A stretch of 64,000 nt of DNA, from contig NZ_JAFCMM010000006.1 in assembly GCF_018131225.1 (NCBI RefSeq), forward strand, positions 62,001 through 126,000, written 5' to 3'. The DNA comes from Bradyrhizobium sp. U87765 SZCCT0048. Lineage in GTDB: Bacteria > Pseudomonadota > Alphaproteobacteria > Rhizobiales > Xanthobacteraceae. Shown here in pieces: positions 24,367-32,504 of this stretch (within the stretch, counting starts at the first letter, position 1; each line of letters starts with the position of its first letter). The translations under genes were made by a program, and so were the position numbers. A model generated the notes under the pieces. The model worked only from the letters and a program-made list of their open reading frames with translations, made no database searches and was not told the DNA's origin.

Positions 24367-25623
24367 ATGGCGCAGCTGTCTCAGGATTGTTTTGCTTTCG
24401 GCGGACCGATGATGTCGGTCGACGACGCGGTGGCGACCATCGCATCGCGCGTGACCGCCGTCGCCGAGGTCGAGACGGTGGCGCTCGCTGATGCCGACGG
24501 TCGAGTCCTGGCATCGGATGTCGTCGCGCCGCTGGCGCTGCCGCCGTTCACCAACTCCGCCGTCGATGGCTATGCGCTGGCGAGTCGTGACCTGCCCGCG
24601 GGCGAGCCGCGTGCCTTCGTCGTGAGCGGCCGTGTCGTGGCCGGCGGCGCCGCGCCGCAGGCCGCGACCGTGGGCAAAGCCGTGCGCATCTTCACCGGCG
24701 CGCCGATGCCGGCGGGCGCCGACACCGTGTTCATGCAGGAGGACGTGCAGCTCGACGCGCAGGGCCGCGTCGTGCTGCCGTCCGGGCTCGCGCCGGGCGC
24801 CAACGTGCGGCCTGCCGGCGAGGATGTCGCCGCCGGGGCGATCGGCCTGCGCGCGGGTGCGCGGTTGCGGCCGCAGGATATCGCGCTGCTCGCCGCGTTC
24901 GGCCTGACGCAGGTCACCGTGCGCCGGCGCCTTCGTGTCGCGGTGCTGTCGACCGGCGACGAGGTGGTGGCGCCGGGCGCTGCGCGCGGCGCGGCACAGC
25001 TCTACGATTCCAACCGCGTGATGCTGAGTGTGATGTTGCGGCGGCTCGGCTGCGTGGTGAACGATGTCGGTATCGTCGGTGACGATCCCGCCGCGCTGGC
25101 CGCAGCGCTCGCGGCGGCGGCCGATACGGCGGATCTCGTCGTCACCTCCGGCGGCGTCTCGACCGGCGAGGAAGATCACGTCAAGGCCGGCCTCGAAAGC
25201 ATCGGCAATCTCGTGCTGTGGCGGATGGCGATCAAGCCGGGCCGCCCGGTGGCGATGGGCGTCGTCAAGGGCGCGGCGCTGATCGGCCTGCCGGGCAATC
25301 CGGTGGCGAGCTTCGTCACCTTCGTCCATGTCGTGCGGCCGACCATCGCGGCGCTGGCCGGCGAAGCGTGGCGCAGGCCCGTGGCGCTGCCGGTGCGTGC
25401 GGCGTTTTCCTATCGCAAGAAGAAGGGCCGGCGCGAATATGTCCGCGCCCGTCTGCGCCGCGGCGGCGACGGCCAGCTCGAGGCCGTCAAATTCCCGCGC
25501 GAGGGCGCGGGCCTGCTGTCGTCGCTGGTGGAGACCGACGGCCTCGTCGAGCTCGGCGAAGACGTCACGCAGGTGGCGGCGGGCGATGTCGTCGGATTCC
25601 TGGCTTATGCGACGCTGACCTGA
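24367..25623 (+). CDS. moeA: Molybdopterin molybdenumtransferase MoeA
   Basis: A 418-residue, apparently complete MoeA. The N-terminus MAQLSQDCFAFGGPMMSVDDAV is typical of alphaproteobacterial MoeA. NSAVDGYAL, GAPMPAGADTV, STGDEVVAPG, YDSN, TSGGVSTGEEDHV and GLPGNPVAS are all present. It inserts molybdate into MPT-AMP in the last step before MGD formation. This is the housekeeping copy beside two divergent MoeA homologues at 19899 and 21030. Confidence 0.95.
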   Translation: MAQLSQDCFAFGGPMMSVDDAVATIASRVTAVAEVETVALADADGRVLASDVVAPLALPPFTNSAVDGYALASRDLPAGEPRAFVVSGRVVAGGAAPQAATVGKAVRIFTGAPMPAGADTVFMQEDVQLDAQGRVVLPSGLAPGANVRPAGEDVAAGAIGLRAGARLRPQDIALLAAFGLTQVTVRRRLRVAVLSTGDEVVAPGAARGAAQLYDSNRVMLSVMLRRLGCVVNDVGIVGDDPAALAAALAAAADTADLVVTSGGVSTGEEDHVKAGLESIGNLVLWRMAIKPGRPVAMGVVKGAALIGLPGNPVASFVTFVHVVRPTIAALAGEAWRRPVALPVRAAFSYRKKKGRREYVRARLRRGGDGQLEAVKFPREGAGLLSSLVETDGLVELGEDVTQVAAGDVVGFLAYATLT

Positions 25624-25923
25624 GCGCCGGAGGAGTGCGGTCCGGCGTGCCCTCGCGGAGCGTTGCTGCTACGCCGCCAGCGCGACATCGCAGCCGCGCG
25701 CCGGCATGCTCGGCATGGCGCGAAACGCCGTGTCGCGCGCCATGCACAGGACCATCGCCGCCGGAATTGCCCCTGGCGCGTCGATGTGACAGGTTGCGCC
25801 CCCGTCGCAAGCCCGGCGACCTGCCCAGTCTCCCGGCATCGGGGGTGGGCAGGGCGCGTTAATTTTAATCTTAAAACAAATCGTGGTTTGCGCTACAGTG
25901 AGGAAAGTTCGGAAGGAGAGCGG
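25624..25923. other. Intergenic region with AT-rich island
   Basis: No gene is supported in this 300-base gap. The minus-strand frames crossing it lack ribosome sites and family features. An AT-rich island at about 25859-25900 (TTAATTTTAATCTTAAAAC) stands out sharply from the GC-rich surroundings and probably contains the promoter of the ABC importer operon. Confidence 0.5.
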
Positions 25924-25983
25924 ATGGTGAAACCGACGGTCCTGCTGATGACGGGCCTGACGGCCAGCGAGGGGCGCGCATGA
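25924..25983 (+). CDS. Short coupled reading frame before the ABC importer
   Basis: A 19-codon frame, MVKPTVLLMTGLTASEGRA, with a very strong ribosome site (GGAAGGAGAG) three bases before its ATG. Its TGA overlaps the ATG of the ATPase gene, which has no good site of its own. The frame is therefore likely translated and couples translation to the importer. It could also be the remnant of a longer first gene. No family resemblance seen. Confidence 0.5.
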   Translation: MVKPTVLLMTGLTASEGRA

Positions 25984-26816
25984 GGCCCGCTTCGCTTCGT
26001 CAGGATGTTCCGCCTCCGGCCGCGGCGTCTGCGCCCGCGATGATCGAGATCGCCGGCGTCTCCCAGAGCTTCCAGACCGCCGGCCGCAAGAGCCATCTGG
26101 CGCTGTCCGACATCTCGCTGTCGATCGCCGAAGGCGCCTTCGTCTCGATTCTCGGTCCTTCGGGGTGCGGCAAGTCGACACTGCTCTATATCGTCGGCGG
26201 CTTCGTCAAGCCGACCTCCGGCACCGTCAAGGTCAGGGATCGCCTGATCACCGGCCCGGGGCCGGATCGCGGCCCGGTGTTCCAGGAATTCGCGCTGTTT
26301 CCGTGGAAGACGGTGCTCGGCAATGTCTGCTACGGCCTGCGCCAGCAGGGCGTTAGCCGTGCCGAAGCCGAGGAGCGCGCCAAACGCCTGATCGGCATGG
26401 TCGGCCTCAAGGGCTATGAGAACTTCTATCCCAAGGAGTTGTCGGGCGGCATGAAGCAGCGCGTGGCAATTGCTCGTACGCTCGCCTACAACCCTGCCGT
26501 GCTGCTGATGGACGAGCCGTTCGGTGCGCTCGACGCTCACACCCGCACCCGCCTGCAGAACGACCTGCTCGACATCTGGGAGCGCGACCGCAAGACCGTG
26601 CTGTTCGTCACCCATGCGGTCGACGAGGCGGTGTATCTCTCGGACAAGGTCATCGTCATGACCCGCTCGCCGGGCCGCATCAAGCAGGTCATCGACATCG
26701 AGCTGCCGCGGCCGCGCCGCCGCGCCGACCTGCTGCTCGACCCGCGTTACCAGAAGTATATCGTCGATATCGAGCGCCTGATCGAGGACGTCCCCGAAGA
26801 CGAGCTGCACGCATGA
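25980..26816 (+). CDS. ABC transporter ATP-binding protein, nitrate/sulfonate/taurine type
   Basis: A 278-residue ATPase of the SsuB/TauB class: Walker A GPSGCGKSTLL, Q-loop FQEFALFPWKTV, signature LSGGMKQRVAIAR, Walker B LLMDEPFGALD, switch FVTHAVDEAVYLSD. About 20 extra residues precede the domain; an internal start (MIEIAGVSQ) is possible. First full gene of an importer operon with two permeases and a binding protein. The family imports taurine, alkanesulfonates, nitrate, thiamine precursors or aromatic acids, so the substrate is open. Confidence 0.92.
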   Translation: MRPASLRQDVPPPAAASAPAMIEIAGVSQSFQTAGRKSHLALSDISLSIAEGAFVSILGPSGCGKSTLLYIVGGFVKPTSGTVKVRDRLITGPGPDRGPVFQEFALFPWKTVLGNVCYGLRQQGVSRAEAEERAKRLIGMVGLKGYENFYPKELSGGMKQRVAIARTLAYNPAVLLMDEPFGALDAHTRTRLQNDLLDIWERDRKTVLFVTHAVDEAVYLSDKVIVMTRSPGRIKQVIDIELPRPRRRADLLLDPRYQKYIVDIERLIEDVPEDELHA

Positions 26817-27613
26817 GCACGGCCGCCGACCGGCGCCGGGTCTGGATCGCGCGTCTCGCGCCGGCTGCCGCGTGCATCGGCCTGCTGGTGGTATGGCAGC
26901 TCGGATCGCTGATGCTCGCCACCGACAGCGTGCCGTCGGCGCTCGACGCGCTGCGCGCGGTGCCAGGACTCCTCAGCGACCACGAGACGCTGCTCAACAT
27001 CCTCGATTCGATCCGCCGCATGGTGATCGGGCTCGCCGCGGCCGTCGTGGTCGGCATTCCGCTCGGCCTCGCCATGGGCCGCGTCAATGCGGTGGCGTCG
27101 TTCTTCAATCCGCTGCTGATGGTGACCTATCCGGTGCCCAAGGCGGCGTTGATGCCGATCATCATGCTGTGGCTCGGCGTCGGCGATCTGTCGAAGACGC
27201 TAGTGATCTTCCTCGCGGTGACCTTGCCGATCATCTACCACAGCTTCGAGGGCGCCCGCGCCGTCGAGGAGAAGATGATCTGGTCGGGCGCGGCGATGGG
27301 CATGTCGGCGCTGCAGCGCATGCTGCGCGTGGTGCTGCCGGCGGCGCTGCCGGAGATCCTCGCCGGCTGCCGTACCGGTCTCGTGCTGGCGCTGATCACC
27401 ATGGTCACCAGCGAGATGATCGCGCGCAAGTCCGGCGCCGGCAACATCCTGTTCAACGCCCTCGACATGGGGCAGTACGACACGGTGTTCGCCATGATCA
27501 TCATCATCGGCGCGCTCGGCATCGTGCTCGATGCGGCGTTCGACAAGCTGCGCCGCGCGCTCGTCGCATGGTCCGAGGCGACGCGCGAAGACCTGCCGTT
27601 GAGCTTCTCATGA
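26813..27613 (+). CDS. ABC transporter permease, nitrate/sulfonate/taurine type
   Basis: A 266-residue SsuC/TauC-type permease with six predicted helices and the BPD-transp EAA loop (IWSGAAMGMSALQRMLRVVLPAALPEILAGCRTG). ATG overlaps the ATPase stop and its own stop overlaps the next ATG. It is one of two non-identical permeases that should form a heterodimeric channel. Confidence 0.92.
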   Translation: MSTAADRRRVWIARLAPAAACIGLLVVWQLGSLMLATDSVPSALDALRAVPGLLSDHETLLNILDSIRRMVIGLAAAVVVGIPLGLAMGRVNAVASFFNPLLMVTYPVPKAALMPIIMLWLGVGDLSKTLVIFLAVTLPIIYHSFEGARAVEEKMIWSGAAMGMSALQRMLRVVLPAALPEILAGCRTGLVLALITMVTSEMIARKSGAGNILFNALDMGQYDTVFAMIIIIGALGIVLDAAFDKLRRALVAWSEATREDLPLSFS

Positions 27614-28380
27614 AGGCACAGGGCATCGCGCGCGACGTCGCGCTCGGCATCGTTCCCATCGCGCTGCTGCTGGCGCTGTGGCAGGCCATCGTCGCGTTCG
27701 GCTATGCGCCGCAGGCGCTGCTGCCGCCGCCGACGCTGGTGTTCAGCCGCATGCTGGCGCAGATCACCTCGAGCAGCGACTTCCTCGCCCAGGCCAGCGC
27801 CACGCTGCTGCGGCTGTTCATCGGCTTCTCCATCGCCGTGATCCTCGGCGTCGGCATCGGGCTGTCGGCCGCCGTCAACCGTACCGTCGGCGCGGTGGTG
27901 CGGCCGATCGTGCGTGTGCTGGCGCCGGTGCCGAAGGTCGCGCTCTATCCCGCACTGCTGCTGCTGCTCGGCTTCGGCCACGCCTCGAAGGTCGCGCTGG
28001 TCGCCGCCGATGCCCTATTCCCGATCCTGCTGTCGACCTACTACGGCGCCACCATGGTCGAGCAGAAGCTGGTTTGGTCGGCGCTCGCCGCCGGCACCAA
28101 GCCGCACCAGATCCTGTTCAAGGTGGTGCTGCCGGCCGCGCTGCCCTCGATCCTGACCGGCTGCCGCATCGGCCTCGTGATCTCCTGCATCGTCGTGTTC
28201 CTCGCCGAGATGATCTCCTCGACCGACGGGCTCGGCTACCTGCTGGTGCGCGCGTCGCGCAGCTTCCTGACCGTCGACATGTTCGTGCCGCTGATCTCGA
28301 TCTCGCTGCTCGGCCTCGCGCTCAACGGCGTGTTGTACGGCGCGCGCAAGGTGCTGCTGCGCGGCTTTCCGGATGCATGA
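27610..28380 (+). CDS. Second ABC transporter permease, nitrate/sulfonate/taurine type
   Basis: A 256-residue permease homologous to the preceding one, with the EAA loop LVWSALAAGTKPHQILFKVVLPAALPSILTGCRIG. The ATGA overlap with the previous gene shows strict coupling. The two permeases probably arose by an old duplication. Confidence 0.92.
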   Translation: MKAQGIARDVALGIVPIALLLALWQAIVAFGYAPQALLPPPTLVFSRMLAQITSSSDFLAQASATLLRLFIGFSIAVILGVGIGLSAAVNRTVGAVVRPIVRVLAPVPKVALYPALLLLLGFGHASKVALVAADALFPILLSTYYGATMVEQKLVWSALAAGTKPHQILFKVVLPAALPSILTGCRIGLVISCIVVFLAEMISSTDGLGYLLVRASRSFLTVDMFVPLISISLLGLALNGVLYGARKVLLRGFPDA

Positions 28381-28507
28381 CGGTGGTCATACGATGAGGC
28401 GGTCATGGACGAATTTGCCGGTTGCCGGGCCATTTGAAGCATGAAACACTCGCCGGCAATCGCGAGGGGCGAGCACGACGAACAACAAGACGCGCCGGGC
28501 TCCTGAC

Positions 28508-28537
28508 AAATCGGCGCGAACAAAATCAGCGCGAACA
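28508..28537 (+). repeat. 15-bp tandem direct repeat before the binding-protein gene
   Basis: Two copies of AAATCRGCGCGAACA with one mismatch, followed by a partial third copy (AAATCGGC, 28539-28546), in the 181-base gap between the permease and the binding protein. It could be a regulator site or slippage product. The rest of the gap holds no gene. Confidence 0.6.
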
Positions 28538-28561
28538 AAAATCGGCTTCGAGGGGATCCAC

Positions 28562-29548
28562 ATGCGCAACACCATCAGGACGATCGTCACCACGGCTGCG
28601 GCGGCCTGCGCCGTCATGACCGCCACCGCGGCCTCGGCGCAGCAGACCATCCGTGTCGGCTGGACCATCCCGGCGGAGGAATCCAAATACTGGATGATGC
28701 GCCGGCCTGAGAAATTCCCCGATCTCGGCAAGGCCTACAAGATCGAGTGGACCCAGTTCCAGGGCACGTCGCCGATGACCCAGGCGCTCGCGGCAGGCGC
28801 GCTCGACTGCGCCACCCAGGGCGTGCTGTCGCTCGCCAATGGTGCGGTCAATGGCGGGCTCAAGGCCTACATCGTCGCCCAGCACGTCTATGAGAAGCCG
28901 GGCGGTTTCTCGGTGTACTGGGCGGTGAAGGATGATTCTCCGATCAAGACCGTCGCCGACCTCAAGGGCAAGACCATCGGCATTTCGGTGCTCGGCGGCG
29001 GCACCTACGGGCCGTTCGCGATGATCCTCAAGAAGAACGGCATCGATCCGGAGAAGGACATCAAGCTGGTCGAGGTCGGCTTCGCCGTGTCCGAGGACGC
29101 GCTGCGCCAGGGCCGCGTCGACGCCGTCAACATGAACCAGCCGTTCGCCGCGCGCGCCGAGGCCAAGGGCGGCATGCACAAGCTGTTCGCACTGTCGGAG
29201 GCGATGCCCAACATCGTGCACATCCTCGAGGCCTGCCGCGCCGACTTCGTCGACAAGAACCCGGATCTCGTGAAGGCCTATGTCGCCGACATCACCCGCG
29301 GCATGAAGATGGCGCTCGCCGACCGCGATGAGACCGTCAAGGTGGTGTCCGAGGTGATCAAGGCGCCGCCAGCCGTGCTCGAGACGTATCTGCTCAAGAA
29401 CAACGACTTCGGCCGCGACCCCGGCGCCGCGCCGAACTTCGAGGCGATCCAGGCGATGCTCGACATCTACGCCGCCACCGGCATGCTGCCGAAGATGAAC
29501 GTCGGCCAGTTCCAGCACGCCACCATCGTCGCGCCGATCAACAACTGA
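28562..29548 (+). CDS. ABC transporter substrate-binding protein, nitrate/sulfonate/taurine type
   Basis: A 328-residue periplasmic protein of the SsuA/TauA/NMT1 type. The signal peptide ends at ASAQQ near residue 25; the mature start QTIRVGWTIPAEESKYW is typical. The following GTSPMTQALAAGALDCATQGVLSLANG is the family's ligand-lobe motif. Last gene of the importer operon, followed by a strong terminator. It delivers the substrate to the two permeases. Confidence 0.92.
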   Translation: MRNTIRTIVTTAAAACAVMTATAASAQQTIRVGWTIPAEESKYWMMRRPEKFPDLGKAYKIEWTQFQGTSPMTQALAAGALDCATQGVLSLANGAVNGGLKAYIVAQHVYEKPGGFSVYWAVKDDSPIKTVADLKGKTIGISVLGGGTYGPFAMILKKNGIDPEKDIKLVEVGFAVSEDALRQGRVDAVNMNQPFAARAEAKGGMHKLFALSEAMPNIVHILEACRADFVDKNPDLVKAYVADITRGMKMALADRDETVKVVSEVIKAPPAVLETYLLKNNDFGRDPGAAPNFEAIQAMLDIYAATGMLPKMNVGQFQHATIVAPINN

Positions 29549-29566
29549 GTGCGTCGACACCCCATC

Positions 29567-29599
29567 AGCCGCCGCAGCCCCGCGCTGCGGCGGCTTTTT
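29567..29599 (+). terminator. Rho-independent terminator of the importer operon
   Basis: A perfect 11-bp stem AGCCGCCGCAG / CTGCGGCGGCT with a seven-base loop, followed by a T run. It lies 18 bases after the binding-protein stop. Confidence 0.93.
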
Positions 29600-29697
29600 C
29601 TATTGTACGGTCGCAGCGTTTGGGCCGATGCCTGCGGGCGTGCGCGGGATGGACCATGTGGGATGGAACTGACGAACGCCGAATTGGCGGCATAGAT

Positions 29698-29814
29698 GAT
29701 CTATAAATAGATCGTATTGGCGAAATTGATCCATTTATAGACCGCTATGTTGACTTTTGTCCTGAAATGGTCCACAAGTAGATCATTAGGGTTCATGTGA
29801 ACTGTTTATGGATC
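29698..29814 (+). promoter_or_regulatory. hipBA operator region with four repeated sites
   Basis: Four 16-bp sites: GATCTATAAATAGATC (29698-29713, perfect palindrome), GATCCATTTATAGACC (29728-29743), GGTCCACAAGTAGATC (29769-29784) and a weaker GAACTGTTTATGGATC (29799-29814). Start-to-start spacings are 30, 41 and 30 bp, close to three, four and three helical turns. A TTGACT at 29750-29755 may be a -35 element. The last site lies directly before the hipB ATG, where no ordinary ribosome site is visible. Known HipB proteins bind several palindromes in their own promoter, so this is very likely autoregulation. Confidence 0.8.
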
Positions 29815-29818
29815 GCGC

Positions 29819-30154
29819 ATGCCCAAAGTCAGCCGCCCCATGTCTTCCTATGCGGTGGACGCCATAACCCGGTTGGGACAGCTCATCCGGAAGGCGCGCA
29901 TCGAGCGACGCATGACCGTTGCGGCCCTCGCCGAACGGGCAGGAATCTCGCGCGGCCTGATGCAGCGCATCGAGGCGGGGGACCCCGGTTGTACCATCGG
30001 CGCGGTGTTCGAGGTCGCGGCGATCGTCGGCGTGCGCCTGTTCGACGCTGATCGGACGACGATGGCGCGCGACGTCGAGACCCAGCGCGAAGTGATGGCG
30101 TTGCTGCCGAGGGCCGTCCGCAGCCGTCGCACCGAGGCCGACGATGACTTCTGA
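29819..30154 (+). CDS. hipB: HipB-like antitoxin, XRE-family regulator
   Basis: A 111-residue DNA-binding protein with a Cro/CI-type HTH at about residues 15-70 (LGQLIRKARIERRMTVAALAERAGISRGLMQRIEAG) and an acidic end. It should neutralise HipA and repress the operon through the four upstream sites. ATG at 29819 is used; a second ATG seven codons later (MSSYAVDAITR) is possible, and neither has a clear Shine-Dalgarno. The end overlaps hipA by 11 bases. Base composition is less GC-biased than the neighbours, as often for toxin-antitoxin genes. Confidence 0.85.
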   Translation: MPKVSRPMSSYAVDAITRLGQLIRKARIERRMTVAALAERAGISRGLMQRIEAGDPGCTIGAVFEVAAIVGVRLFDADRTTMARDVETQREVMALLPRAVRSRRTEADDDF

Positions 30155-31430
30155 GTCACAACAGATCCAGACTCAGGCCTATGTGTGGGTCTGGCTGCCG
30201 GACAGCACCGAGCCCGTCGTCGCCGGTCTCCTGTCGGCTAGCGGCCAGCAGCTCGTCTACAACTACGGGCGGAGCTATCTCGCGCGGCGCAACGCCATCG
30301 CGCTCTATGAGCCTGAGCTGCCGCTCCGCAGCGGCCTGCTACCGCTCCTGAACGGGCTCAACATGCCCAACTGCATTCGTGATGCGGCCCCCGACGCATG
30401 GGGCCGCCGGATCATCATCAACCGCAAGTTTGGCGGGGGCGGCCGAGACATCGATCCCGGCAGCCTCAACGAACTGACCTATCTTCTGGAGTCAGGTTCG
30501 GATCGCATCGGGGCACTGGATTTCCAGGATTCGGCGTCAAGCTATGTGCCGCGCGGGAGCGCTGAGGCGTCGCTCGACGAGTTGCTGAACGCGGCTGCAC
30601 TGGTCGAACAAGGCGTGCCGCTGACGGCGGAGCTCGACCGCGCGCTTCTCCACGGAAGCTCCATCGGCGGCGCTCGGCCGAAAGCCATGATCACGTCCGG
30701 CAACAAGAAGTTCGTAGCGAAGTTCTCGTCGCAGAACGACCTCTTCAGCGTGGTCAAGGCCGAATTCGTCGCCATGCGCCTTGCGTCCATCATCGGTCTC
30801 AAGGTGTCTGCTGTCACCCTGACGCGTGCGGCGGGCAAGGACGTGCTGCTCATCGAGCGCTTCGACCGCGAGAAAGCCCCGGAAGGCTGGCGCCGCAGGG
30901 CCATGGTCTCGGCGCTCACGCTACTGGAGCTCGACGAAATGATGGCCCGCTATGCGAGCTATGAGGGGCTTGCCACCGTCATCCGTCACCGTTTCATCTC
31001 ACCGCGAGAGACCTTGAAGGAGCTCTTCGGCAGGCTGTTGTTCAACATCCTGTCCGGCAACACCGACGATCACGCGCGAAACCACGCCGCATTCTGGACC
31101 GGCGCGGAGCTGACGCTCACGCCGGCCTACGACATCTGTCCGCAGAACCGCACTGGCGGAGAGGCCTCGCAAGCCATGCTCATCATGGGACAGGAGCGCG
31201 CAAGTCGGATCGCCCTCTGCCTGAAGGCCGCGCCGCTGTTCCTGCTCAACGAGGACGAGGCGATCCTTGTCGCGACCGCACAGATCAAGGCCATCAAGAA
31301 CTATTGGAAGCAGGTGTGCGATGAGGCCGGGCTCAGCGAGGTCGACCGGAATTTTCTGTGGCGGCGCCAGTTCCTCAATCCCTACGCCTTTGTCGATGCG
31401 CCCGAGGTCATCGGCAGGCTTGTCGATTAA
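30144..31430 (+). CDS. hipA: HipA-like serine/threonine kinase toxin
   Basis: A 428-residue HipA-type kinase. The N-terminal HipA subdomain-1 region is followed by SSIGGARPKA (residues 172-181), which matches the flexible loop with the inactivating phospho-serine of E. coli HipA. The catalytic loop is SGNTDDHARNH with Asp308 as the expected catalytic base, and YDICP serves as the metal-binding motif. Kinases of this family phosphorylate aminoacyl-tRNA synthetases (GltX, or TrpS for relatives) and cause growth arrest. It looks intact. It overlaps hipB and is convergent with the LysR gene, 15 bases apart. Confidence 0.88.
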   Translation: MTSESQQIQTQAYVWVWLPDSTEPVVAGLLSASGQQLVYNYGRSYLARRNAIALYEPELPLRSGLLPLLNGLNMPNCIRDAAPDAWGRRIIINRKFGGGGRDIDPGSLNELTYLLESGSDRIGALDFQDSASSYVPRGSAEASLDELLNAAALVEQGVPLTAELDRALLHGSSIGGARPKAMITSGNKKFVAKFSSQNDLFSVVKAEFVAMRLASIIGLKVSAVTLTRAAGKDVLLIERFDREKAPEGWRRRAMVSALTLLELDEMMARYASYEGLATVIRHRFISPRETLKELFGRLLFNILSGNTDDHARNHAAFWTGAELTLTPAYDICPQNRTGGEASQAMLIMGQERASRIALCLKAAPLFLLNEDEAILVATAQIKAIKNYWKQVCDEAGLSEVDRNFLWRRQFLNPYAFVDAPEVIGRLVD

Positions 31431-31445
31431 CCGGCGATCGATTGC

Positions 31446-32375
31446 TCACAGCCGGTGCGCGGCGGCGTCCGTCGCCGCCCCGAACCGCGCCGTCACGAAC
31501 GCAATGAAACTCTGCAGCTTCGGCGTCATGCGGCGATCGCGCAGGTAGACGACGTGCATCGGTCGCGGCGGGAATTCGTGCTGCGGCAGCACCCGCACCA
31601 GGCGATGCGTCGCGAGGTCGTCGCGGGCGACCATCTCCGGCAGCATGGTGATGCCCATGCCGGCCAGTGCCGTGCGGCGCAGCGCCTGGGAGTTGTCGAC
31701 CTGCAGCGGGCCGGTGATCGGAACGGTGACGTCGCCTTCCGGGCCGAGCAGCCGCCACTCGCGGCGCGGCGACCACCACTCGGTGCCGTGGGCGAAGCTG
31801 AAGGTCATGCAGGCGTGCTGTTGAAGGTCGTCCGGGCCGTTCGGCATGCCGCGGCTTGCGAGATAGGCCGGTGCGGCGCACAGGATCATGCGATAGGGCG
31901 CGAGCGCGCGGGCGATCAGGGTTTCGTCATGGACGGGGCCGATACGGATGGCGGCCTCGAAGCCGCCCGCAACCAGATCGGTGACTGTGTCGCCGAGATT
32001 GAGATCGAGATCGACGCAGGGATAGGCCGCGGTGTAGTCGGCGAGCGCCGGCATCAGGCCGTCGACGCCGAACGACACCGGCGCGGTGATCCGCAGCCGG
32101 CCGCGGGGCACCGCATGGGTCTGCTGCGCCAGCGCATCGGCATCGGTGATCAGGCCGAGGATCTCGACGCAGCGCTCGTAATAGACCTGGCCGAACGCGG
32201 TGACATGCTGTCGGCGCGTGGTGCGGTTCAGCAGCCGCGTGCCGAGCCGGCTTTCCAGCGCCTGGACATAGTTGCCCACCATGGTCGCCGACATGTCGCA
32301 GTGGTGCGCGGCGGCCGTCAGGCTGCCGGCGTCGACGACGCTGACGAACACCTGCATCGCCCGGACGATATCCAT
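31446..32375 (-). CDS. LysR-family transcriptional regulator
   Basis: A 309-residue LysR protein with the N-terminal HTH (residues 1-60: MQVFVSVVDAGSLTAAAHHCDMSATMVGNYVQALESRLG) and a C-terminal effector domain of the CrgA/AaeR-like type (PRGRLRITAPVSFG). Divergent from the MFS transporter at 32505, which it probably controls. The start codon is placed at the beginning of the HTH. The 129-base shared promoter region contains no striking palindrome. Confidence 0.9.
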   Translation of the reverse strand: MDIVRAMQVFVSVVDAGSLTAAAHHCDMSATMVGNYVQALESRLGTRLLNRTTRRQHVTAFGQVYYERCVEILGLITDADALAQQTHAVPRGRLRITAPVSFGVDGLMPALADYTAAYPCVDLDLNLGDTVTDLVAGGFEAAIRIGPVHDETLIARALAPYRMILCAAPAYLASRGMPNGPDDLQQHACMTFSFAHGTEWWSPRREWRLLGPEGDVTVPITGPLQVDNSQALRRTALAGMGITMLPEMVARDDLATHRLVRVLPQHEFPPRPMHVVYLRDRRMTPKLQSFIAFVTARFGAATDAAAHRL

Positions 32376-32504
32376 TGCCAACCCAACGTTTGGACTGAAC
32401 CAATAATGGCTCAGTTTATCCAGTTCGGCTTGGTGAATACAAGGTCGCAGGGGATGCGATCCGACCGGCCAGCCTCCCGCCTCGTTTCCGGGAGTTTTCC
32501 GACC

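Noticed and set aside
25565..25810. Minus-strand small frames in the gap after moeA
   Set aside because: Arg-rich, no Shine-Dalgarno, overlap the moeA end; not supported.
29698..31430. hipBA as part of a phage or integrative element
   Set aside because: No integrase, att-site repeat or phage gene flanks it; neighbours are ordinary chromosomal genes.
32406..32504. Upstream in-frame start for the MFS gene
   Set aside because: The added segment is polar and lacks family similarity; GGGAG before 32505 supports the shorter protein.
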